This document shows, piece by piece, positions 9,124-17,838 of a DNA stretch of 64,000 nucleotides. Each line of letters starts with the position of its first letter. Position 1 is the first letter of the stretch. Source of the stretch: Gammaproteobacteria bacterium UBA2810 (GTDB lineage: Bacteria; Pseudomonadota; Gammaproteobacteria; Enterobacterales; Succinivibrionaceae). The stretch is taken from positions 1 through 64,000 of the forward strand of contig DEHC01000061.1 in the NCBI GenBank assembly GCA_002351705.1, written 5' to 3'. Below the pieces are notes generated by a model that was not told where the DNA came from, ran no database searches, and was given only the letters and a program-made list of their open reading frames with translations. A program made the translations under genes and the position numbers.

Positions 9124-9671
9124 TAGGCCCCCGTATAGGATGCGAGAGTGAGGCTCTCGACTCCGAGATTCTTAAGGCGCTCGACGCCGCCGAGATCAGG
9201 GAGGTTGATGAGGAACACCGCGTGATCGACGATGCCGCCCGCCTTCCTGATGAGCTTCACGGCAGCCTCTGCGGTGCCGCCGGTCGCGATGAGATCGTCA
9301 GCAAGGAGCACATGCTCGCCGGGCTTGATGGAGTCACGGTGTATCTCGATTGAGGCAGAGCCGTACTCGAGATCATATGACTCGGAATAAACCTCGCGGG
9401 GGAGCTTTCCGGGCTTTCTCACGAGCACGAGGCCGGCGTTCAGCGCGTAGGCCACGGGAGCTCCGACAATGAACCCTCTCGCCTCAGGACCTGCGACCTT
9501 GTCAAAGACTGTTCCTGACTTGCGGTAATTCCAGGCTATGGCCGAGATGACGGCTCCGAAGGCCTCCTTGTCCTCGATAAGGGTGGTAACGTCGCGGAAA
9601 ATAATCCCCTTCTTCGGAAAATCAGGAATGCTGGTAATCTTTTCCTTAATGAGATTCTCAAGAGTATCCAT
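9123..9671 (-). CDS. apt: Adenine phosphoribosyltransferase
   Basis: Purine salvage enzyme: adenine + PRPP gives AMP + pyrophosphate in the cytoplasm. The 182-residue protein has the type I PRTase PRPP-binding motif VLLADDLIATGGTA and the family segments IPDFPKKGIIFRDVT and GPEARGFIVGAPVAYA. The ATG is preceded by GGGGAG. The stop overlaps the dnaX start as TAATG, so apt and dnaX are co-translated, as in E. coli. Confidence 0.97.
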   Translation of the reverse strand: MDTLENLIKEKITSIPDFPKKGIIFRDVTTLIEDKEAFGAVISAIAWNYRKSGTVFDKVAGPEARGFIVGAPVAYALNAGLVLVRKPGKLPREVYSESYDLEYGSASIEIHRDSIKPGEHVLLADDLIATGGTAEAAVKLIRKAGGIVDHAVFLINLPDLGGVERLKNLGVESLTLASYTGA

Positions 9672-9706
9672 GTTTTTCTCCCCTGACTGTTATCCTGACA
9701 ATCCTT

Positions 9707-10369
9707 CTAGCAGCGCGTGTCCGTATCTGAGAGGAACTCGTGCCTCGATGCCGCATTGGTCTTGAAATATCCGCCGAGCGCCGTGGTCTGGGTGAACGAG
9801 GAGGCGTCCTCGACGCCCCTTGCCTTCACGCAGTAATGGGTGGCGCAGATGGTGACCGCCACGTCCTTGGTCTCGAGGAGCGTCTGGAGAGCCACCAGGA
9901 TCTGCTGGGTGAGGCGCTCCTGCACCTGCGGCCTCCTCGCGAAGAACTTCACGATGCGGTTGATCTTGGAGAGGCCGATGATGCGCTTCTTCGGCATGTA
10001 GGCGACCTTCGCCTTGCCGTCTATCGTCACGAAATGGTGCTCGCAGGTGCTTGTGACGGTAATGTCGCAGACCTTTACCATCTCGTCGACGTGCATCTTG
10101 TTCTCGATGAGGGTAATCTTCGGAAAGTTCGCATAGTCGAGCCCGGAGAAAATCTCGTCGACGTACATCTTCGCGATGCGCCTCGGCGTGTTCTCGAGGG
10201 AGTCATCCTTCAGATCAAGCCCCAGGGCTCCCATGATGCCTCTCACATGATCCTCGATGGCAGCCTTCTTTTCCTCGGGAGAAAGGCCGTTCGGTGCATA
10301 GGGATTCTCAAGACCGCTCTTCACCAGCGCGTCACGGACGCTCTGAGCCTCAGGACTTATTTCTGGCAT
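9707..10369 (-). CDS. folE: GTP cyclohydrolase I
   Basis: First enzyme of tetrahydrofolate (and pterin) synthesis: GTP to 7,8-dihydroneopterin triphosphate. Very close to E. coli Fol[36 protein letters not shown] and HYCVKARG carry the zinc-binding Cys and His residues. The frame is open up to 10417, but the first dozen codons are the folded terminator of the porin gene, so the real start must be 10381 (MSVKMPEIS) or 10369 (MPEISPEAQ). I give 10369, which aligns with the E. coli start. An in-frame choice of 10381 would add four residues. Confidence 0.95.
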   Translation of the reverse strand: MPEISPEAQSVRDALVKSGLENPYAPNGLSPEEKKAAIEDHVRGIMGALGLDLKDDSLENTPRRIAKMYVDEIFSGLDYANFPKITLIENKMHVDEMVKVCDITVTSTCEHHFVTIDGKAKVAYMPKKRIIGLSKINRIVKFFARRPQVQERLTQQILVALQTLLETKDVAVTICATHYCVKARGVEDASSFTQTTALGGYFKTNAASRHEFLSDTDTRC

Positions 10370-10385
10370 TTTCACGCTCATACAG

Positions 10386-10415
10386 GCAAAAGCGCGGACC
10401 GGATGTCCGGCCCGC
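10386..10415 (-). terminator. Intrinsic terminator of the porin gene
   Basis: Minus-strand hairpin GCGGGCCGGA / TCCGGTCCGC (10 bp with one G-U pair, tight loop) followed by GCTTTT. It lies 35 bases after the porin stop and directly before the folE start, which separates a strongly expressed porin from folE. Confidence 0.65.
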
Positions 10416-10450
10416 ACGCAACATAAACGGAAGCGTCTCTCCGCAGCTCA

Positions 10451-11500
10451 TCAGAAGTTGTAGATTGCGCCCAAGGTAAGAATATCACGATGCGCGGTGC
10501 TGTGCTCACCCTCACCGAAGTTGTCGGCATACTCCACATAGAGATTGGCGTTGTCCGTGAGGTTCCAGGTCACGTTGCCGACAATCTGGTTGATGCGGTA
10601 CGCCTCACCGGAATCCCTGGACTGATCCTTGAGGAGGCTGTAGCCCGCGATGACTGTCCAGGCCTTCTTCGGCGAGGTCCAGCTCAGGACGAAGTCGCCG
10701 CCGTCGGTGCGGTAGGCGTCATCGTCCATGCTGGTCGTGCCCTTGAGCTTCGCATGGTCGTAGACAATGGCAGTGTAGAAGCCGGGGCTCGCGAAGGCGC
10801 CGTAATAGATGCCGATCGCGTACTCCTTCTTGTCGCTGAACTTCCTCGGCGCGTCATCGTCGATGGCGTCAAAGCCGTAGATGCCTCCGGTGATGCCGAC
10901 CTTCTGCGGCCACTCGTAGCCGAGGTTCGCGGACCAGCCGTCACGGAGGTTCTTGCCGTTGTCGCGGAACTGGTAGTTCGCGGTGAAGCTGAAGCCGTTG
11001 ATGTCAAGATCGTACATGACGAGGCCGTCCTGGCGGCCGCCGGCCTCGCCCTCAAGCCCCCAGAAAGCGTTGCCCTGCGAGCCCCAGTCGGTGTAGACAT
11101 CGGCAAGCCCGATGGTCTTGTAAATCGCGGGCCTTGTCCTTCCCGCAAGAAGGCGCCCCGCCTCCTCGAACTGAACGCCTAAATAGCCGTAGCGGGCGCG
11201 GATGCGGTCCTCGACGTCATCGGAGTCCTCCGCGGAGAGATCGTAGATGAGGTTGCCGAATACCCTGGTATTGCTCCCGGGGACTGCCGTCGAGCCGCTC
11301 ACGCCGAGCTGCGCCGATCCGTAGAGCTTCGGGTGGGCCTCCTTTCCTGTGGTGAACTCGTAGGCGTAGCCGTTGAACATGTTCACCTTCGCCCTGCCGT
11401 AGATCTCAAAGTCGGCATTGTCAGTTCTGTAAACCTCGGCAGATGATGCCGCAAATGAAAAAGCAATGGCTGATAGTGCAATAAGCTGCAGCGCCTTCAT
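10451..11500 (-). CDS. Outer-membrane general porin
   Basis: Trimeric beta-barrel porin letting small solutes cross the outer membrane. The 349-residue precursor has a signal peptide (MKALQLIALSAIAFSFAASSA, cleavage probably after ASSA), then alternating aromatic/polar strands typical of the OmpC/PhoE-like superfamily (FEIYGRAKVNMF, LGVQFEEAGRLLAGRTRP) and a terminal phenylalanine (GAIYNF) needed for BAM recognition. It is divergent from the DUF2057 gene and has its own terminator, consistent with a strong single-gene unit. Substrate specificity cannot be read from the sequence. Confidence 0.88.
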   Translation of the reverse strand: MKALQLIALSAIAFSFAASSAEVYRTDNADFEIYGRAKVNMFNGYAYEFTTGKEAHPKLYGSAQLGVSGSTAVPGSNTRVFGNLIYDLSAEDSDDVEDRIRARYGYLGVQFEEAGRLLAGRTRPAIYKTIGLADVYTDWGSQGNAFWGLEGEAGGRQDGLVMYDLDINGFSFTANYQFRDNGKNLRDGWSANLGYEWPQKVGITGGIYGFDAIDDDAPRKFSDKKEYAIGIYYGAFASPGFYTAIVYDHAKLKGTTSMDDDAYRTDGGDFVLSWTSPKKAWTVIAGYSLLKDQSRDSGEAYRINQIVGNVTWNLTDNANLYVEYADNFGEGEHSTAHRDILTLGAIYNF

Positions 11501-11682
11501 CAGAAACTCCGGATGCCAGGATGGCAGGTCATTCAGAAAAGAGAAAAAAATGCCGGAGGATCCGTCAGCTGCGGCGGCGCCGGCACGCGTCCGGCGGGAT
11601 TATAGACAAAACTCGCAGTTTTTTCCATAAAGCAGTAAAATCGGATGTGCGTCACAAAACAGAACACTAAGAAGGAAAATCC

Positions 11683-12402
11683 ATGAACAAAATCTTCACT
11701 CTGACACTGTCTGCTGCGGCTGCCATTCTTCCGCTGTGCGCGGAGGCTGCGGAGTTCGAGATCCCAGATCCTTTCACGCTGGTGATGGTTGACAGCGATG
11801 ACAAGGCGCCTGCCGTAAAGTCGGGAGCAGAGACCGTCACCCTCCCCGCCGGGCCACACCAGCTTGTCATGAGGGTTGAGGGAACCTTCCGCTACCACAC
11901 GGACAGCCGCTACCTCGCAGGTCAGCCCGTTGTCGTCAACTTCAACGCGGAGGAGAATGACAGACTCACCCTTTCCTTCAGGTTCCCGAAGAGCTTTGAC
12001 AAAATCGAGAGATTCGCCTACAAGCCTGACGTCAAGCTCGTACACACCGACGGAACACCGAAGGAAGGCGAGATTTTCGTGCTGAACTCCAGGAACGGAG
12101 TCCAGATCGGGCGTGACTACCAGAAGGAGCTTGAGGACGCAGGAAAGGCCTTCAAGGTGCTTACCCCGGAGGAAACCTCACAGTCCACCGTAAAGATGAT
12201 CCAGTCTGACGGAGCAGGCTCTTATGCTGCAGCCGGAACAGCAGCTGCCGCAGCCCCTGCTGCTGCGCCTGCCGCCGCACAGAAGAGCGCGGCTCCCGCA
12301 GTATCAAAGACCGGCGCGATGGAGACGCTGCAGAAGGCCTATCTCTCGCTTTCTCCCGAGGACAGGAAGAACTTCCTGCACTGGGTAATCTCACAGCAGT
12401 AG
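11683..12402 (+). CDS. DUF2057 (YccT/UPF0319 family) secreted protein
   Basis: Exported protein of the YccT family, whose role is not well defined. The 239-residue precursor has a signal peptide (MNKIFTLTLSAAAAILPLCA), then the family body starting FEIPDPFTLVMVDSDDK with the core LPAGPHQLVMRVEG. An Ala/Pro-rich linker (about residues 182-207) leads to a short terminal helix SPEDRKNFLHWVISQQ, seen in longer family members. AAGGAAAA precedes the ATG. It is divergent from the porin and converges with the histidine kinase, 39 bases apart, with no clear terminator between. Confidence 0.82.
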   Translation: MNKIFTLTLSAAAAILPLCAEAAEFEIPDPFTLVMVDSDDKAPAVKSGAETVTLPAGPHQLVMRVEGTFRYHTDSRYLAGQPVVVNFNAEENDRLTLSFRFPKSFDKIERFAYKPDVKLVHTDGTPKEGEIFVLNSRNGVQIGRDYQKELEDAGKAFKVLTPEETSQSTVKMIQSDGAGSYAAAGTAAAAAPAAAPAAAQKSAAPAVSKTGAMETLQKAYLSLSPEDRKNFLHWVISQQ

Positions 12403-12441
12403 CCGGCTTCCGCGCGGCCCTGCCTGAAGAGCGGAGCCGCG

Positions 12442-14661
12442 TTACTCATCAAGAGGCCTGACGACAGGCTTCTTTTTCTTCCTGCCATTCTCCTCTTCCC
12501 CTCCTTCAGGGCGTACACTGCCGCCTTCCTCTCCCAGGCTCTCGTTTATGACGTTGGTGAAGGCCTTTATCACGTTCTGCAGCGTGGCGGTCGTCACCGG
12601 CTTTCCGACAATGTCCGTCATCCCGGCCTCACGGCACTTGGTCCTCTCCTCCTCCGTCACGTTGGCGGTAAGGGCAAGGATTACCAGCTTCGGGTGGTAC
12701 TTGAGGATAAGCCTTGACGCCTCAAAGCCGTCCATGAGCGGCATCTGGAGATCCATGAACACCAGCTCGGGATGAACCTCCTCCACGAGCCTCACGGCCT
12801 CCTGCCCGTTCTCGGCAACTGTCACCTTGTGGCCGAGCTTCTCGAGCATGGTCCGGAGGATAAAGCGGTTGATCTGGCTGTCCTCCACGAGAAGGATATT
12901 GAAATTCATCTTCTGCGCCCCGTTCCCGGCGACTATCGACTCCTTCCCGACCGGGTGCTCGATGGGCTTGTGATACGGGACGATGAACCAGAAGCGGCTG
13001 CCGTGCCCCTCCTCGCTCGTGACGCCGATATTGCCGCCCATGAGCTCGACTATCCTCTTCGAGATGGCGAGACCGAGCCCGGTGCCGCCGAACCTCCTCG
13101 AGACCGAGGAGTCCGACTGGCGGAACGGAACAAAAAGATGCCGGAGTGACTCCGCGCTGATTCCGATTCCGGTGTCGATTACCTCGAAATACAGCCGGTG
13201 GCTCTTGATCCAGCTCGCGTGCAGAGTGATGGTGCCTGACGGCGTGAACTTCAGCGCGTTGCCGAGCAGGTTGAAGAAAATCTGCGCCATGCGGGCCTGA
13301 TCTCCGACCATCATCTTCGGAAAGCTCTCCTCGACCTGCAGCACGAACTTCACCGGGCGGCCGCGCGCCTTCTCCTGCATCTGCACGATGACGGTATCCA
13401 TGAGGTACCTGATGGAGAACGGCTTCTTCTCGAAGCTGACCTGGTCAGAGCGCATTCTCGAGAAGTCGAGGACATCGTTTATCAGGGTCTGCAGCACCTT
13501 CGCGGAATCCGTGATGTGCCTGATGAGCCCGTCCTGCTTCTCGCTGGTCTCGGTCTGCGAGAGGAGGTCGAGCATGCCGAGGATTGCCTGCATCGGGGTC
13601 TTGATCTCATGGCTCATTATGGCGAGGAAGTCCGACTTGATGCGGTTGGCCTTGGTCTCAGCCTCGACAACCGCCTTCATGCGCTTCTGGTACTCGACCT
13701 CTCCCGTAACGTCGGTCGCCGTGCCGTGGTAGCCTTCAAAGCCTCCGTCTGGCCCGCTGAACGGCATTCCGCTCAGGCTGAAGCTCCGGCGGAGCCCCTC
13801 GTTCTGGAACTCGAACACCTCATTCCTGAAGGGCTCGTGCCGCTCCATCCGGTCCACGAGATCGTTGTAATGCTGCGGGTGCTCCCTCTCCCTTACCGAA
13901 AAGAGCGACTCCAGGGTCTTTCCCTCCGCATGGGCAAAGAAGCGCATGGCGTCGCTGTTGCTTGCGGTGCTCGGAAGATCGCTGAGATCCCGGAGCTTGA
14001 GGTCATTGCCAAGCCGCCAGAAGGCATCCGAGGAGATGCTCGCATAGTCATAGATGGTCTGCCTCGAGCGCTCGAGCTCGGCGGTCTTCGCGCGCACCAG
14101 CTCTTCCATATGGTTGCGGTAGTCCATGCTCGAGAGGGCATACTCGATGAAGGGCTTGTAGGAAACCAGGCGCTTCCTCTCGCCGAAACCGAGCGTGAGC
14201 GGCTTTGAGCTCATCAGTATGAAGACGCGCTTTATGCCGTTGCTCTCGACATCCATCAGCACAGAGCTTCTGAGCGCCGCGAGATCCTCCTGTCCCAGCT
14301 TTTCAAATCCCTTCACAAGCCACGGCCGGCAGATCTCCGATGACTTTCCTGCCAAAACGCGCCTCACGAGCGGGCAGTCAGGAATCGACACAGGCGCGCC
14401 CTGCTTTTCAGCGGTGAAAAGGGAAAGGGAGCCGTCCCTTGATATGCTGTAGATGGCGGCATTCTCGAAATCCATGATGCGGCGCAGGATGGCGATAATG
14501 GTGAGGAACTGCTCCTCGGGCGTCTGGGCGCGCTTGTGCTCCGCAAGACCGCTCAGGAAGATCAGCATCTCGTCGCGGCGCTTCGACTCGCGGTCGCGGC
14601 TGAATGTCAGCTGAAGCTTCGCCTTCTGAAGCTCATAGTCGGCTCTCGATAGTTTTGGCAT
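12442..14661 (-). CDS. Cytoplasmic hybrid sensor histidine kinase (GAF-PAS-HisKA-HATPase-REC)
   Basis: Hybrid kinase expected to pass phosphate His-Asp and on to the Hpt protein two genes upstream. The 739-residue protein has no membrane segment. It carries a GAF-like region (about 40-190), a coiled coil, a PAS/PAC unit (about 200-330, with GYHGTATDVTGE), the H-box FLAIMSHEIKTPMQ (His near 351), ATPase boxes VIDTGIGIS and GGTGLGLAISK, and a receiver NILLVEDSQINRF with Asp near 635 (VFMDLQMPLMDG) and Lys in GKPV. The C-terminal tail is charged. It is the last gene of the relay operon, 56 bases after the FIST gene, with GGAGG before the ATG. This matches the VpsS type of Vibrio, which is paired with a FIST protein. 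Confidence 0.9.
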   Translation of the reverse strand: MPKLSRADYELQKAKLQLTFSRDRESKRRDEMLIFLSGLAEHKRAQTPEEQFLTIIAILRRIMDFENAAIYSISRDGSLSLFTAEKQGAPVSIPDCPLVRRVLAGKSSEICRPWLVKGFEKLGQEDLAALRSSVLMDVESNGIKRVFILMSSKPLTLGFGERKRLVSYKPFIEYALSSMDYRNHMEELVRAKTAELERSRQTIYDYASISSDAFWRLGNDLKLRDLSDLPSTASNSDAMRFFAHAEGKTLESLFSVREREHPQHYNDLVDRMERHEPFRNEVFEFQNEGLRRSFSLSGMPFSGPDGGFEGYHGTATDVTGEVEYQKRMKAVVEAETKANRIKSDFLAIMSHEIKTPMQAILGMLDLLSQTETSEKQDGLIRHITDSAKVLQTLINDVLDFSRMRSDQVSFEKKPFSIRYLMDTVIVQMQEKARGRPVKFVLQVEESFPKMMVGDQARMAQIFFNLLGNALKFTPSGTITLHASWIKSHRLYFEVIDTGIGISAESLRHLFVPFRQSDSSVSRRFGGTGLGLAISKRIVELMGGNIGVTSEEGHGSRFWFIVPYHKPIEHPVGKESIVAGNGAQKMNFNILLVEDSQINRFILRTMLEKLGHKVTVAENGQEAVRLVEEVHPELVFMDLQMPLMDGFEASRLILKYHPKLVILALTANVTEEERTKCREAGMTDIVGKPVTTATLQNVIKAFTNVINESLGEEGGSVRPEGGEEENGRKKKKPVVRPLDE

Positions 14662-14717
14662 TGTGACCTGTTTCCTCCGGCATCACAAACCACTCGGAAT
14701 CATCGCGCCTGACAAGG

Positions 14718-15944
14718 TCAGATCGCGTCGTAGAAATGCATCCCGCAGACCATCAGATACCCGTTATGGTTCCTGCTGTCGCCTATCCTGCCCTGCTCGC
14801 CGTCGGAGAACATCCCGGCGTAGGCGCCGCGTGACTGGACATTCCTGACCGACTCAGCCAGGCGGTCAGCATCCGCCCCTGTGATGTTCTTCCCGTAGCT
14901 CGCGCAGACCGCGTACATCGATCCGTAATAGCGGATGTCGCGGTAATAGAGCATGCTGTTCCTGTCACAGGCAAAGCAGCCGGCGACGGCATCCTTGGAG
15001 GCGTCGGACATGACCGTCACCGCCTCGAACGAGGGGATGTCAACGAGAAGGGTCATCGAGCCGTCAGTGCCGATGCTGTCGCAGATGGCTGCCTTGTAGA
15101 AGGTCTGCGCCCCGAGCGAGCCGGTCATGAATCCGATCGGATGAAGCACCGACTGCCTCTGGAGGGCCGCAGGGGAGAGGCGTTCCTGCCTTCCCACATA
15201 GCCGAGGCTCCGGAGCCAGTCGGCATACTGCTCGGCAGCCGGCCGGTAATTTATCTCGTAGACGACATTGCCCGAGCTCCTCGTGATCTTCCCGACCACG
15301 TTTGACGGAGCGAACGCCGTGCGGCAGCACGCCGTTATCCAGCAGGAAGGATAGAGGACCGTCACGGCGAGGAACCTGGTGCCGCAGACCATCCCTCCCG
15401 GTGCGCAGGCAGATCTGCTCACAGGATCGGCACCCAGCCCGTCGAGAGTCCCCGGCGTCCCTCCGGTAATCTGCACTGACGGTCCCATCATTGACTCGAT
15501 GACGCTGATTACCCGGTTCTCGTCACCGACCGACGCTGAGATCCAGACTGCGTCAGGCGCCTCGCCGTTGCGCCCGGCGTTTGTTATGGCCCGCTCGATG
15601 ATGGCCTCAATCTCCGCATCGGAGCTTACGTCCCCGAAATACCCGCAGGCCGAGCCGAACGATCCGTCCTTGTCGTACAGTGCGAGCATTGAAACAGCCT
15701 CATCACAGACGAAGGCGCTGCTCTGATCCGAGACCACCCCTTTGTATGATGATGCGGCAATGAAGGACGTACCAGGAAACGAGCGGTTCAGGCAGTCACA
15801 GACCTCCGCCGGATCAAGGCGGCTGTCATAGGCGGCAAAGATGTGATCCGGAGTCTCCGGGGAGAGTTCCCTGAGATTCTGCACAGCCCCCTCCGCCGCG
15901 CTCCGGAAGCCGTCTCCGCGCGACACGACAGAATTTATTTTCAT
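14718..15944 (-). CDS. FIST-domain sensory protein (NosP/VpsV-like)
   Basis: The 408-residue protein has an N-terminal FIST region (AAYDSRLDPAEVCDCLNRSF, TSFIAASSYKGVV, ACGYFGDVSSDAE) and a C-terminal FIST_C half (GCFACDRNSMLYYRDI, GAYAGMFSDGEQG). FIST proteins are soluble sensors. In several proteobacteria those next to histidine kinases are haem-binding nitric-oxide sensors (NosP), and the V. cholerae member VpsV partners the kinase VpsS. The gene overlaps the hpt stop (ATGA) and precedes the kinase, so control of that kinase is the likely job. Haem binding here is inference; I did not identify a proven ligand residue. Confidence 0.85.
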   Translation of the reverse strand: MKINSVVSRGDGFRSAAEGAVQNLRELSPETPDHIFAAYDSRLDPAEVCDCLNRSFPGTSFIAASSYKGVVSDQSSAFVCDEAVSMLALYDKDGSFGSACGYFGDVSSDAEIEAIIERAITNAGRNGEAPDAVWISASVGDENRVISVIESMMGPSVQITGGTPGTLDGLGADPVSRSACAPGGMVCGTRFLAVTVLYPSCWITACCRTAFAPSNVVGKITRSSGNVVYEINYRPAAEQYADWLRSLGYVGRQERLSPAALQRQSVLHPIGFMTGSLGAQTFYKAAICDSIGTDGSMTLLVDIPSFEAVTVMSDASKDAVAGCFACDRNSMLYYRDIRYYGSMYAVCASYGKNITGADADRLAESVRNVQSRGAYAGMFSDGEQGRIGDSRNHNGYLMVCGMHFYDAI

Positions 15945-16291
15945 TTAAGGGTGAATCCGCCTACAGCAGTGATGCTCTCCCTGAGCGTTCCGAGGAGGGA
16001 GTCAAGCTTTTCCCCGATAGCAGCGCGGTCGGGCTCTGCGGCCTTGCAGAGCTTCTCGAAGGCTATTGCCTCATCGCGGCACCTCATGGCGCCGTACGTC
16101 GCGCATACGGACTTGAGCGTATGAGCCTCCATGGCAAGCCCGCTCCAGTCGCCATTGTCGAAGAGCTTCCGGAACTGACTGAGCTTTGCCGTCGAGTCAT
16201 CCACGAAAACGCTGATAAGCTGAGGGAGCACCTCAAGGCCTACATCACCCGCCATCTGCGTGAGTACCTTCGTATCAAGCAGTTCAGTCAT
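15941..16291 (-). CDS. Hpt-domain phosphotransfer protein (LuxU-like)
   Basis: Small histidine phosphotransferase that should carry phosphate from the hybrid kinase receiver to the sigma54 regulator. The 116-residue protein is a single Hpt domain with the phosphorylatable His57 in AMEAHTLKSVCATYGA. I chose ATG 16289-16291, which overlaps the last 8 bases of the regulator gene behind GGTGG. A longer frame to 16417 runs inside the regulator gene and is not Hpt-like. The gene overlaps the FIST start by 4 bases. Confidence 0.88.
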   Translation of the reverse strand: MTELLDTKVLTQMAGDVGLEVLPQLISVFVDDSTAKLSQFRKLFDNGDWSGLAMEAHTLKSVCATYGAMRCRDEAIAFEKLCKAAEPDRAAIGEKLDSLLGTLRESITAVGGFTLK

Positions 16292-17828
16292 ATTCCACCA
16301 TCCCGTTGTCATGACGCCGGCTGTGCCGGTCTGTAATTCTGATTTTATTGTCAGGAAGCTCCCTGGGAGACCCCCCGGAGCATGCTGTATTCTTTTCAGG
16401 AGTGCCGCTCTCTGCAACCCCGGCAGACTTTCCCTGCGCCTCGTCGCGCCAGGACCTGAGCTTGCGGTGGATGGTCGACTGGTTGACGCCGAGCATCTTC
16501 GCAGCCTTCGAGATGTTGCCCTCGCAGCTGTCGATGGTCTTCTCTATGGCGTCGCGCTCGATCTCCGCGAGCGTCTTGCCGGCATAGGGATTGCCGACGG
16601 ATATGACCGCCCGCTGCGGCTGCGCGCCTGAGCTCCCGTCACCGCCCTTGAGCACGTCCTTCCTTATGGACTCGGGGAACATCTCGTCTGTCACCTCATC
16701 GCCGTCATTGAGGACCACAATCTGGTGGATGACATTCTGCAGCTCCCTGACATTCCCCGGCCAGTCATAGGCCATCAGAAGCTGCCTTGCGGAAATCGAG
16801 AACCTGGTGAACCCCTTGTTCTCCTCCTGGGAGAAGTTCTTGAGAAACCTCGTTGCGATGCGCTCCACGTCATCATCGCGATCCCGGAGGGGAGGAAGCT
16901 TTATGGGAATCACATAAAGCCTGTAGTAAAGATCCTCCCTGAAATGGTGTGCCCTGACCTCGAGCTTCGGATCCTTGTTGGTCGCGCACACGATGCGGGT
17001 GCTTACCGTCTCAAGCTTTGACGATCCGACACGGTAAAACTTTCCGGTCTGGATGAAGCGCAGGAGCTTGCTCTGGAGCTGAGGATCAAGCTCGCAGATC
17101 TCGTCAAGGAACAGCGTACCGCCGTCGGCGCGCTGCACTGCTCCGATCTTGTCGCTCACCGCGCCGGTAAACGCTCCCTTGACATGTCCGAAGAGCTCGC
17201 TTTCCATCAGGTCGCGGGGGATTGCGGCGCAGTTTATGGGGACAAAGCTCCCTTTTTTCTGCTTGCTGAGCTTGTGGATGGCCTCGGCGCAGACCTCCTT
17301 GCCAGTGCCGCTCTCGCCTGTTATGAACACGGTCGCGGAGCTCGGAGCCGCCCTCTCTATGGTGCTGTAGACGCTCTTCATCGCTGGTGACGAGCCGATG
17401 AAGCCGAGGAACACATCCTGGCTCGTCTGAAACTCGCTGACCATCTGCTTGAGCTTCAGGTGCTGCGTGGTGTTGCGCAGCGTCACCCTGAGGCGCGCGG
17501 AGTCGATGGGCTTCACGATGAAGTCGAACGCGCCGAGCCTCATCGCCTCCACAGCGTCATCAACTGAGCCGGAGCCTGTCAGCATGATTACCCTGGCGTC
17601 GAGGTTCTGCTTCTTCACATAGTTCAGAACCTCGAAGCCGGAGATGTCAGGAAGGTATAGATCAAGGAAAATCACATCAGGACGGTGGGAGGAGATGAAG
17701 TCTATGGCATCCCTGCCGCTGCTGACCGAGTATACGTTGACGTTCTCATCCTTGAGGTAAGTCGAGTACAGAAGCCTCAGCGGCGCGGAATCGTCAACAA
17801 TGAGAACCGTCGGGATAAAGCTGTCCAT
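16284..17828 (-). CDS. LuxO-like sigma54-dependent response regulator
   Basis: NtrC-family activator: a receiver (Asp56 in FLDLYLP, Lys in VKPID), an AAA+ domain (about 140-370) with Walker A GESGTGKE, the sigma54-contact loop GAFTGA and Walker B GGTLFLDEI, and a Fis-type HTH (GNISKAAKMLGVNQSTIHRK). Order and sequence resemble Vibrio LuxO, which receives phosphate from LuxU. Beyond the HTH there is a hydrophilic tail of about 50 residues that overlaps hpt and is longer than usual. It follows ybgI by 10 bases, with no clear Shine-Dalgarno site. I found no Qrr-like small RNA next to it. Confidence 0.9.
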   Translation of the reverse strand: MDSFIPTVLIVDDSAPLRLLYSTYLKDENVNVYSVSSGRDAIDFISSHRPDVIFLDLYLPDISGFEVLNYVKKQNLDARVIMLTGSGSVDDAVEAMRLGAFDFIVKPIDSARLRVTLRNTTQHLKLKQMVSEFQTSQDVFLGFIGSSPAMKSVYSTIERAAPSSATVFITGESGTGKEVCAEAIHKLSKQKKGSFVPINCAAIPRDLMESELFGHVKGAFTGAVSDKIGAVQRADGGTLFLDEICELDPQLQSKLLRFIQTGKFYRVGSSKLETVSTRIVCATNKDPKLEVRAHHFREDLYYRLYVIPIKLPPLRDRDDDVERIATRFLKNFSQEENKGFTRFSISARQLLMAYDWPGNVRELQNVIHQIVVLNDGDEVTDEMFPESIRKDVLKGGDGSSGAQPQRAVISVGNPYAGKTLAEIERDAIEKTIDSCEGNISKAAKMLGVNQSTIHRKLRSWRDEAQGKSAGVAESGTPEKNTACSGGSPRELPDNKIRITDRHSRRHDNGMVEYD

Positions 17829-17838
17829 TTGTAATCAG

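Noticed and set aside
11628..11665. CRP-like site (TGTG...TCACA) before the DUF2057 gene
   Set aside because: The half-sites GTG and TCACA are not separated by the required six bases, so it does not fit the CRP consensus.
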